In this document: positions 55,176 through 64,000 of the stretch, one piece after another | How the letters are laid out: each line of letters opens with the position of its first letter | How positions within the stretch are numbered: position 1 is the first letter of the stretch | NCBI GenBank assembly: GCA_012184525.1 | Contig: WOFQ01000024.1 | Coordinates: forward strand, 310,001 to 374,000 | DNA: 64,000 bases | Direction of reading: 5' to 3' | Origin: Xenoacremonium recifei | Taxonomy: Eukaryota > Ascomycota > Sordariomycetes > Hypocreales > Nectriaceae | Notes under the pieces: generated by a model | What the model saw: only the letters and a program-made list of their open reading frames with translations | Told to the model about the DNA's origin: nothing | Databases searched by the model: none | Translations under genes and position numbers: made by a program

Positions 55176-57015
55176 GATGACGAGAGGAGAGAGGGAAAGT
55201 AATGGATTGGGATTCTAGAGGATGTGCACAGGCATTACTGGTGTCGAGCACGTCTGGTAGGTCTGGGATGGGACGAGGTGGACGAAGGCGGGCGGTCAAC
55301 AGGAGGACGACACGACGAGATGAGAGGCGAGAACGGGAAACCCAGCCAGCGAACGATTGGAGCAGGCCCGGGTGCGTATCGAGGAAGAGAAGAGTCCGTA
55401 TTCCAGACTCTGGGACGTGTCGAGAGAGCAGGAGGATGGCGGTTTGCAGTCGAGAGAGAGGATGGAGGAGAAGCACTTTGAGAGAACGGGCCCCGGCAGG
55501 TCTAAAAAGCGCCCAGGGCATGAAGCCATCCTAAACGGACACAAGCCACAGGGACCGTTACAGGGCTTGTTACAGGGCACTTCCAGCGAGACCCAGCCAT
55601 GCCCCACTGTTTTTGTTCTCCGCGTTGGACGCCCCCGCCCGGCCAATCAGCGACGCGCCTGGCGCTTTCACGCCGCCCGATTGGGAAACCATGTCAACAC
55701 GCGCCAGTCAACAATCCAATCCATGGATGGCCAAAGCAATTCACGATGCCTCCTCGCCCAGCCTCCCCCCTCTCAGTCTTTTGTGCTGCCAGTTGGGCCC
55801 TCACGAACCAGCCATTCCAGTCGATCAAGGAGCGGTGTGGGATCGAGTTGACACGGTCAGTCATCGAGCAGCCCCCTCAGCTCGTATTCTGGATGCTTCT
55901 TGCGTGGACTGGAGTCTGTACGGAGTCTCTTCCAAAGCACAGCGCAGACCATACATTTATTATTGCTCGACTCCAGTATCACAACCGTTCATTATTGGCA
56001 TAACTTCTCTATTATGATTCTAGAATGTTTTTTTTTCCCAGATGCATCCCAGATCCAGTCCTGTCCCATCTCCCCCCGCAACCAGCCGCCCAGACGCGTT
56101 CGATCCCAGCGTGCTCCATACCCGCGTGTTGTGTCAATTTACCTCGAAATGCCCATTTAAATACCTTGCATCAGATCAGATACTGGGTCCATCTTGGGTC
56201 TTGGCCCAACTTGGAGCCGGTCATTTCGATGTCGTGGCGCCTACACGTTGGTCGTCTGCCCCCCGTTCGGGCACCGTCTGCAGCGTCGACTCATACCAAC
56301 ACGGAACACTCTCGCCCAAACGGTTTGCCTCTGTCTGTTCTCGCTCTTCAGCCAGTTCCTTCCTGTCAGCCTCCTGTTTCTGCTCTCTAGAGGCCAGCTT
56401 TCGAGGCCTCTTCCCGCACTCGAAGAGCAGAGACCAACCACCCCCTGTCCCATTAAGTGGCTGCAGGTGTCAGGGGTCTGCTGCGCGCCATCCGTCCTCC
56501 TCCATTCTTAATTAATCCCTCCCATGTCCGAAGTTTAGCACTTCAAGCCCAGTCCTGTCTGTTTACTTTTTGTTATTTCCAGCTTGTTATTGTTGCATAT
56601 GCAGGGAGTATTTATGTTCACATTTTGTTGTGATCAGTATCGAAACCAGAAAAAAAAATCCAACAAAAGCGACGTCGTCCCATTTTCATAACGGTTCTAA
56701 GCCAAGCCACGCAAACTCGGCCGATTCTTGTCATTTTGAAGAAGAAAGTCTAGCTAACTAAATAGATACTGATCTCCGCCGGTGCGGCGACCCGACATTT
56801 GCCTCTGGCGAGACTCGCTGGGCATGCTTTTTGCCCTCCGCCATCACGCTACCCGGGATCCTTCCTCCGCGCCCTCCAACTGTTGTGCTGTATTCTCATA
56901 AACGGTCATTCCGGCTGTCTGTGTGCCATCCTCAAATACCATGCCATGCCCTGATTCCGCAAGCACAATGTAGGTATCCTCTTGAACAACAAGAGTCTCT
57001 CTGGACTCGAGTCAT
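55176..57015. other. Intergenic, homeodomain gene promoter and Ran 3' flank
   Basis: Long upstream region of the homeodomain gene (55176 upward) followed by the 3' flank of the Ran gene. Several open frames without motif. Confidence 0.5.
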
Positions 57016-58011
57016 TTACAGGTCGTCGTCCGAGCCCTCGTCGGGGAGGGGTTGGGCCGCGGCCTGGTCCATCTCTTCCCTGTACTGCTTGAGGAGGTTC
57101 TCGTCGACGGAGGCAGTGGGAGGGGCCAGAGCGGGGGCAGCGACGAACTCCTAGAGGCATCCTGTTAGCATATCACTGTCTCTCCGCTATCAACCATGGG
57201 CTACACGTACAAGCTGGGGGTTGCCAACGAGCTTGCGAGCGAGCCACAGGAAGGGCTTCTCGAAGTTATAGTTGGACTTGGCGGAGATATCGTAGTATTG
57301 GAGGTTCTTCTTTCGGTGGAAGGTGATGGTCTTGGCCTTGACCTTGCGCTCCTTCACGTCGACCTTGTTACCGCAGAGAACGATGGGGATGTTCTCGCAG
57401 ACTCGGACGAGATCACCTAGCACGGTTTGTCAGTCTCTTGGAGCTTATCAAGTATGGATGTAGCGGGTTCAACATACGGTGCCAGTTGGGAACGTTCTTG
57501 TAGGTAATACGGGAGGTAACATCGAACATGATGATACCGCACTGGCCGTTGATGTAGTAACCGTCACGGAGACCACCGAACTTCTCCTGACCGGCGGTAT
57601 CCCAGACGTCGAAGGTGATCTGACCGAAGTTCTGCGATGGAAATCAGTGTTGTGCCCCGGGATCAAGTTTACGGGGATAGCTTACGGTGCTGAAGCCCAG
57701 AGGGTGAACCTCGACACCGAGGGTGGCCATGTACTTCTTCTCGAATTCACCAGTCAAGTGTCGCTTGACGAAGGTGGTCTATCAATCGCGATGAGTTAGT
57801 ATACCGTTCCATCCGTTGCGTTGCCTTGCTTGGCCTTGCTCGAGAGCTTCGACATGGGCAGGTTGACAGAACCAGGCGGGGAGCGGAGAGCCGGCCGATA
57901 AGGTCACCGCCAGCGCTCCTCCAGGACAAGGACACCAGGACCGACCTTTCCGGTACCACCGTCACCGACAAGCACGAGCTTGAAGGTAGGGACTTGCTGC
58001 TGCTCAGCCAT
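57016..58011 (-). CDS. gsp1: Ran-type GTPase (Gsp1)
   Basis: Exons 57946-58011, 57686-57778, 57478-57631, 57211-57416 and 57016-57150; 217 residues. Ran drives nucleocytoplasmic transport and spindle assembly. Seen: G1 GDGGTGKT at 16-23, effector loop GEFEKKYMATLGVEVHPLGF, G3 DVWDTAGQEKFGGLRDGYYI, G4 GNKVDVKERK, DISAKSNYNFEKPFLWLARK and the acidic Ran tail ending DEGSDDDL. No C-terminal cysteine, as expected for Ran. The first intron is 167 nt with a GTCGGT donor and directly follows the GTGK codons. Confidence 0.98.
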
Positions 58012-59160
58012 CTTGAGGGTGGATGTCGTTGGGGGCGACGATGCAAATGATGTAAACAAGCGGGGTGCTGCGAAGAGCGACAGTTAGCTTCCTGTGAGCG
58101 GACGAGAGCGGGTGCGAGGAGTCGTTCGGGGCTTCGAGGGCCGAAGTCGACGATGCAGGCGAGGGGCAGGGCGTTAAATACCTAGAAATTCGTCGCTGGC
58201 GGCGGGTGCGCTTGATTGACGAAGCTGGACGGGATCGGTCAACCTGATGTTTTGAAAGGCGGCGGGGAACCTTGGGCAAGGGAAAGGCCTTAAGCGAAAA
58301 ATTCAGTCTGGCCGCGGTGGGCTGGGGCACGTGATATAGAGCTCCGCCGTTGCAGCGGCGGGTGGCCACTTTCTCTTCCATTTCTCTCCATGCTCGGGCC
58401 AGCGCAGCGTCACCGCCTCCATAATGTAGGCCTGTTCCACTAATTAATTCCTTGGGCACCATCCGGCTCGTCTTGCCTGCTGGAGCCTGCCTTGCCTGCT
58501 AGCCACCAGCCTGCTTTTTACCAACTTCTAGTCACGGCCGTCCGTGTTAGCCCAGGGTGGCGGGCCTGCAGACAGCCTCTGGAGACGTGGGCAAATTCTC
58601 TGGTGATCTGCCGCTTTCTTGGGTCGTTGTTGGGCTGCACGCCATGGCCAGGTCACCTCTGCATCACCGACTCACCCCCTGTTCGCCCATGTGCTAACGG
58701 CGCAGGTATTGGACTGTTACTCATCCCTTACTACGTATTTCGACTCATCAGATCTCCTACGAGATTGCTTTGTCATCAATATTGTACATTTGCGCCTGAT
58801 ACTTCTTGCTCCGTACCTAACTTGCTGAGCAATTCTATGACAACCACCCTCATCGGTGTTATCCGGCCGTGTCCACGTCCTATCTTCAGCTTCATTTTAC
58901 CGCCCAAGCAACCCCGTGCAACACCGACAGCCCTACTTTTCTTTGTCCTCTCGCCTGAATGGCCTCCGGCTCGATTACCAATGCACGGCTTGGTGCCTTC
59001 TTGGCAGCCTGCATCCCAAGTACTTCCACGACTAGTGCTAAGCGCACGTTCCATCAGATAGCACCCGATCGGTTCTCGTTGTGCTCGTGTGGCTGCAGCC
59101 GGCCTGCCCAGGCCAAGTATTCTGTGCAACACTCACTTCCGTGAAAACCAAGCATGCCGA
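58012..59160. other. Intergenic, Ran promoter
   Basis: Ran leader and promoter, then 3' flank of the Nas2 gene. Open frames here (minus 58004-58462, plus 58492-59061) have no motif. Confidence 0.5.
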
Positions 59161-60005
59161 TCAAAGGGGGAGGATGTGGCAGCCCAGCATCCCTCGCCCG
59201 CCCCAGTCCTTTCGAGGAGTCAGGGTCAACCGCAACTCTTCTCGTCGTGCAGGCCCTGCTGGTCGTGATATCCGGATGAAAACGTTGCTCTAATGCCCAT
59301 CAGTATTCTTTCAAGACGCCGTTTGGTTAAGATTCTTACTCCTTCATTGCCCTGCACACACTCTGCCACCTTTCGGAGATTGTCATGGTTTGAGCTATTG
59401 ACATAGCCAAAAGTCCTAATCTCATCACCAGGTTTGAGTCCAGCAGTTTCCGCCGGGCTGCCGGGTGCAACCGTGTTGACTTTTGCGAATGCTTCTTGAA
59501 GTCTTTCGGGTTCTGAATCAGGTAAGATGGGGCCATTACTGGACGAGAGAACTGGCTGCTCGTCGGCGTCCTCGTCGAGACTGGCAAAGTGCTCATGAAG
59601 AAACTTCTCGATTTTCGACATCAAGTCCTTGTAGTCGTTTCGTAGATGGATGATGCGTGATCTTGTTATCCGAACTTGGACTTGTCAGCAAGACTCTAGG
59701 GTGAAGTGAAAAGGCAATAGTACTCTGAGGAACGTCGATGTCTGCTCGAGGGTAGCCGTCTGGAGTTAGCAGCGGCGTATTCATATCGGCTCCATGCTAA
59801 CGAGTCGTCAGTACCTCTGATATTCTATCAACGTCAGAGCAGCTCAGAATACCGAATCGAGGACAGCGCCAAGTGCCTTAAGCTCAGCTTCCATGGCATC
59901 CTTCTTTCGCTGGAGCTCAGCAAAGCTCAAATGCCCCGCATCGCCATTGGTGATGGACGAGCTAGTAGGACCCGAGGGCACTGTAGGTGCATGGAGAGCA
60001 CTCAT
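59161..60005 (-). CDS. nas2: 26S proteasome assembly chaperone Nas2 (PSMD9)
   Basis: Exons 59853-60005, 59724-59796, 59340-59674 and 59161-59289; 229 residues. Nas2 binds Rpt5 during assembly of the proteasome base. N-terminal helix HLSFAELQRKKDAMEAELKA, linker NTPLLTPDGYPRADIDVPQI, helix RNDYKDLMSKIEKFLHEHFA, then a PDZ domain: FAKVNTVAPGSPAETAGLKP, GDEIRTFGYVNSSNHDNLRK and VFIRISRPAG, ending RKDWGGRGMLGCHILPL. The second intron ends GTCCAAG (AAG acceptor); only this restores QIRITRSRIIHLRNDYKD. The last exon replaces a frame that runs past a GTAAGA donor. Divergent from the PWI/RS gene. Confidence 0.93.
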
Positions 60006-60353
60006 GGTTGCTGATGATCTACCAGGTGTGTGATGGTATTGTCAACGTAGTCGAAAAGATAGCCGATGAAGACGACGCGTTGTTCAGCCCATCTGCATTG
60101 AAGCTTCCCGTTCGTGGTCAGCGGATCACTTAAGCTTGCTGTAGTGCGTGCTGGTAGAGCTGCCTAAAGTTCACTGCGGGCGGTTCGCGTTATCCACCGT
60201 TGGAGCACTAACAGTTGTGGCCCGTGCGCGACTGGCGGCAACCGGAGGTCGAATCCGAACGGCGCCCAGCCGCAGCGACGTCACTTTTCCTCCTTCATCA
60301 TTTTTTACTAGCAACGCGCTCTCGTCGACATTGACGACGCAATTTGGCCTGCC
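60006..60353. promoter_or_regulatory. Divergent promoter of Nas2 and SRm160-like genes
   Basis: 348 bp between opposed start codons; C/T-rich strip TTTTCCTCCTTCATCATTTT near 60287-60306 on the plus strand. Confidence 0.45.
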
Positions 60354-61905
60354 ATGGCTTCCGGGGTCGATGCCAAGCTCTTGAAGTCGACCAAGTTCCC
60401 TCCGGAGTTCAGCCAGAAGGTTGACATGCAAAAGGTCAACCTCCAGGTCATGAAAAAGTAGGTCGCCTCTCTGGGCTCACTGGCGTGAAGCTAACTTTGC
60501 TCACCAGATGGATCGCGAACAAGATCTCCGATATCCTGGGCAACGAAGACGATGTGGTGATAGAGCTTTGCTTCAACCTCATTGAAGGGCCTCGATACGT
60601 ATGGCTCACCTGGGTCCTCTGCTGCAACCGCGAATTTTGCCAGTGCTAACTGAGACCCATCCAGCCCGACATCAAGTCCCTACAGATCCAGCTTACCGGT
60701 TTTCTCGACAAAGATACCGCGCCATTCTGCAAGGATCTATGGCGTCTCCTGCTGAGCGCCCAGGGCAGTCCTCAGGGTGTCCCCAAGGAGCTTCTCGAGG
60801 CTAAGAAGTTGGAGCTGATGCAAGAGAAGGTAGGTTGTTCTCGCATAGTAGTCATACCCGGCTCCTGACTAAGAGCAACTAGATGGAAGCCGACCGGGCA
60901 GCAGAGACCGCTCGACGCCGACGAGATGAACTCGACCGCCGAGACCGCGAGATAACCGACATGAAGGAGCGTGATCGACGAGATCGCGCTGGCGCCAGGG
61001 GCGACGCATGGCATGGGCGACGGGACAACCGCGACTTCGAAAACAGGGGAAGGGGAGGTTTCAGACGAGGTGGCAACCGATCGCGGTCACCGGGACCTCG
61101 CAATCGCGACTCGAGAGACTCTTACGCGCGTGACAGTTACGTTCCAAGAGGTCGAAGAGGAGGCGGTCGCGATCGAGGTGGACGACGACTATCAAAAAGT
61201 CGCTCGCCTTCGGAGAAGGGATCCCCACGGTCCGCCTCACGCAGCCGCTCTCCATCGCGCAGTAGCTCCCGCTCAGAGAGCCCGGACCGACGTCGAGCCC
61301 CTTCGCCAAGCCGACGCAACGGCAGAAAGCGATCGCGGTCACCGAGAGGAGGTGACTTTCGCCGTCGGCAAACCCGACAAGAGGGAAGGGCCAGCCGCTA
61401 TGCGCCACCACGGCGCTCGAGATCTCTATCTTCTGATCGACGCTCCCCTGCGCCAAAGCGACGGAGATACTCCTCGTCGCGAAGTAGATCAGTTGAGCGA
61501 CGGAAGAGATACTCGAGGAGCGCCTCGTCGTCCCGGTCCCGGTCTTCTTCTGGATCACGCAGCAGAAGTCGAAGACGGGCTCATAGCCGGAGCCGCAGTC
61601 GCAAACGAGACAATTCCAGCGACAGAAGTCGATCGCCAACGCCTCGAGGGCAACGGGGAAGACGAAGCCGAAGCACTTCTTCGGAACTGCCTGATGCCCG
61701 CAGTAAACGCGGTCATGGAGGCAGTGGACGAGGACGTCGATCCACCCCGAAGAGGGACGAGTCGCCTCGCGCGCGGCGGCGGAACAGTTCCTCATCTTCC
61801 GCACTCTCACGAGCTCGAGACAAATCAGCTGATGATTCTGAAGGTGACTCCCGCGCACCACCACCGACGAAGCCCGAAAGTCCTTCTCCAAGAGAAGACT
61901 CATAG
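60354..61905 (+). CDS. PWI-domain RS-rich splicing factor (SRm160/SRRM1-like)
   Basis: Exons 60354-60457, 60508-60598, 60665-60829 and 60883-61905; 460 residues. The PWI domain, which binds nucleic acid, covers about residues 10-120 (LLKSTKFPPEFSQKVDMQKV, KKWIANKISDILGNEDDVVI, ELCFNLIEGPRYPDIKSLQI, LTGFLDKDTAPFCKDLWRLL). The rest is a long Arg/Ser/Asp-rich tail (ETARRRRDELDRRDREITDM, RSRSVERRKRYSRSASSSRS) typical of splicing coactivators. Introns are 50-66 nt with GTAGGT, GTATGG and GTAGGT donors. The RS codons leave the other frames open too, which produces long false ORFs over the last exon. Confidence 0.93.
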
Positions 61906-62651
61906 GTGGGTAGCTCCAGCGAGTCAACGAATGAATAACGAGTTGGACAGCTACCACTACACACTGACTTTCGGAGAGGTCACGCAAAATCCAACATCTT
62001 GAGATTTATCGTCTTAAGTGAAAGGGCTTTTGCATAGGCGTCTTTCATAGGAAACCGGCGACTATAGTCTTGGGAAAACTTTATATCTGAAGGTTGATAA
62101 ACGGGCGTTAAAAACGGGATTTGGGTCATTAAACCCTATACATTATAAGTAACTATAGCTTTATGAATTAGCCAAATGATCTTTTATTCTTAGACTCAGG
62201 ACGGTGTCGTGTTGTCGATCACTGCTAACATGGGTACAAGAAATATTCCATATGTATACGGTTCCTATGTCTAGCCCAGATCCTTGACTAGAATTCGAGT
62301 TTCTCATCTCGTCGTAATACCGATCCGTAACCCGAATCCCCAACTACCTAGATAATTTAAATTTTGGTGCTCATGGAAATAAATATACTGGGCTCAGCGC
62401 ATTTGGATGTCAGAGTGTTCATGATCATCGTGGGCCCATAAATATAAGCGCCAGACGCGTCGCGTGACACTAAGCGCGATAAGCTTTTTGGGCTGCCCCG
62501 CGATGTCGAGGCTTCAACATCATTATTCTACCCAACCTCCTTCATCCATCTATTCAATCCCTCCGATTCCTGGGATTCAAACAATCAAGTCACATCTTCT
62601 CTGTGCGTACTCGTTCCACCAGTATCCGGCATAGGTCAGAGAGCTTTGTCC
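61906..62651. other. Intergenic, AT-rich centre
   Basis: AT-rich from about 62040 to 62370. No gene seen; promoter of the Eaf6 gene at the right end. Confidence 0.5.
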
Positions 62652-63299
62652 ATGGCGGACAACAAGAACGGTGCCTCCGCCGGCGGAGAGGCCCAGCCAA
62701 CAATGGCCGAATACAAGAAAGCCCAGGCACGGGTTCGAGAACTCGTCGAGAAACGCAAGCTACTGGAGCGGAGGCTTGTAAGTTATGCCCACGATACTCT
62801 TCCTCCGACTTTGCTGATGACTCCGGGGCAGGCTCAAGTAGAAGACGGCATCGCTCAGAAAGAATTGGCCTACCTCGATAGCACCCCAAGCGGGAATATA
62901 ATCACAGGATTCGACAACTACATGAAGGGACAGAGCGGCGCAGCGGCGCAACGACGAAAAGCCGGACCAATGGAGCAAAACCGCGTATTCTCACGGTCAT
63001 CAATCTCGTATCGGCCGAATAATCTGGTACGGCTCTCTACCGTGACTACTGGAGCGAAGGTCAACTAACAATCTGCTACACAGGAAGGCATCGCCCCAGG
63101 CTCAGGAGGCTCTACCCCTGCTTCTCATGCGCCAACACCAGGCTCCGCAGCCTTCCGCGACCCAGGCTCGAACAACGCGACACCGACTTCAGCGACTGGG
63201 AAGAACGCGAGCAAGTTCAAGAAGAAGGATAATGAAGACAGCGAAAACGATGCCCAAACGAGCAAGAAGAGGACCAATTTTGGCGCTCAGCGGAAGTAG
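62652..63299 (+). CDS. eaf6: NuA4 histone acetyltransferase subunit Eaf6
   Basis: Exons 62652-62777, 62832-63026 and 63084-63299; 178 residues. Eaf6 is a small subunit of NuA4 (and NuA3) complexes. The N-terminal half is a coiled coil (EYKKAQARVRELVEKRKLLE) followed by the family core AQVEDGIAQKELAYLDSTPS and GNIITGFDNYMKGQSG. The C-terminus is Ser/Lys/Asn-rich (SATGKNASKFKKKDNEDSEN, TSKKRTNFGAQRK). The second intron has a CTAAC branch site and CACAG acceptor. Without it the frame ends early in TTGAKVN. Confidence 0.93.
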
Positions 63300-64000
63300 A
63301 ACAATCCGTCGCGTCAGTGATCAGTTGTCCTCGTCGGGAAAAGTGATGGTTCATGTTCGAAGGCGAGATGATGAAAACGAGAAGTTCGGGAATTACTGGG
63401 TGAAATGGGAATAAGGGCTTTGTGTGGCGTTTGGGGATGGCGAAGGGTGTTTAGGGATACAATATTTGTGATGATTGACAAGAAAGACAATGACCTTTGT
63501 ACTACTATATCTTGATATCAGCAGATGGCATAGGATAATATTTACCACCGTAACTGGAGCTTCTTCCATTCACGCCCTATGCCTAAACGACTAAAGTAAA
63601 GTTTCGACTGAAGGATTACTCCGGTCTCAACATAACCTTTTAAACAAGAAACGCATACCGAGGCAAGAAAATGCATCTCATTAGCAGACGATATCCACCA
63701 TTAACTAGCAATCCGCATCCTCAACGAAAAATATACGTCAATAGGGCGAGTAATTTACCTCGAGAACGCGAGCAATACCTCAATAATGCATCTTTTGATG
63801 GAGCAAGGAGGCAATTCTGCGAATCCGACGCTGTAGTGTAGGGTAGGCTATAGAGGTGTAACGGAGAGGCCCTCGTCTGATTGAGAGCTTCACTCCGGAC
63901 TTACTACTCCCGACTTACTAGCTTGAGACCAGGGCATACGGGGGTTCTACTCCGTAATACATACTCCACAAAATCGCCGATTCGAAAGCTTTCTCTTGAC
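63300..64000. other. 3' flank to window end
   Basis: AT-richer sequence with no gene recognised. A plus-strand frame over 63127-63414 overlaps the last Eaf6 exon and is not supported. Confidence 0.5.

Noticed and set aside
60971..62002. Long plus-strand frame of 343 codons and a minus-strand frame of 308 codons over the last exon of the SRm160-like gene
   Set aside because: RS-rich codons (CGA, TCG, AGC) leave all frames open. Only the RS frame continues the PWI exons.

Overview
The window is nuclear DNA of a filamentous ascomycete, most likely a sordariomycete and possibly Hypocreales. The evidence is small spliceosomal introns (about 43-110 nt, GTRNGT starts, CTAAY branch sites, YAG ends), fungal-only families (HET, Clr5, 2EXR, zinc-cluster-type regulator domain), and strongly biased codon use in the housekeeping genes. 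The order is inferred from general character only. No tRNA, rRNA, CRISPR or intact transposon was found. Exon sums were checked to be multiples of three for every intact multi-exon gene listed.

Layout. The left part (1-16.9 kb) is accessory-like: a BTB/POZ gene with coding tandem repeats running off the left edge, a thioredoxin-fold/PITH protein whose thioredoxin active site is gone, a 2EXR protein, a Clr5 protein, a 713-residue HET-domain protein, a J-domain protein with a glycine-rich hydrophobic segment, and a regulator-like protein without a zinc cluster. The stretch at 17.6-23.3 kb holds highly conserved genes: SmB and ribosomal protein uL5/L11 (divergent) and the mitochondrial ATP synthase alpha subunit. 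The stretch at 23.3-27.6 kb is AT-richer and holds two decayed or oddly spliced coding loci. NAD(P)H-hydrate dehydratase and a serine-rich fungal protein follow.

From 31.3 to 38.6 kb there is almost no recognisable coding sequence apart from an 82-residue coiled-coil ORF and a diverged second copy of the 3' end of the neighbouring ABC gene. A full-length ABCA-type transporter occupies 38.6-43.5 kb, followed by degenerate telomere-like DNA. The right part is again housekeeping: PP2A activator (Rrd2-like) and exosome subunit Rrp46 (divergent), NAD kinase, two minisatellites, a homeodomain factor, Ran/Gsp1, proteasome chaperone Nas2 and an SRm160-like PWI/RS splicing factor (divergent), and NuA4 subunit Eaf6.

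Functional links are loose, as expected in a fungus: two splicing factors (SmB, SRm160-like), two pyridine-nucleotide enzymes (NAD(P)H-hydrate dehydratase, NAD kinase), and three short divergent promoters of about 330-355 bp between housekeeping genes. I did not find a clear multi-gene novel system. The best leads are the thioredoxin-like protein without its cysteines, the two decayed loci at 23.8-27.2 kb, the 9-nt exon in SmB, the BTB repeat gene with in-frame stops, and the duplicated ABC gene end.
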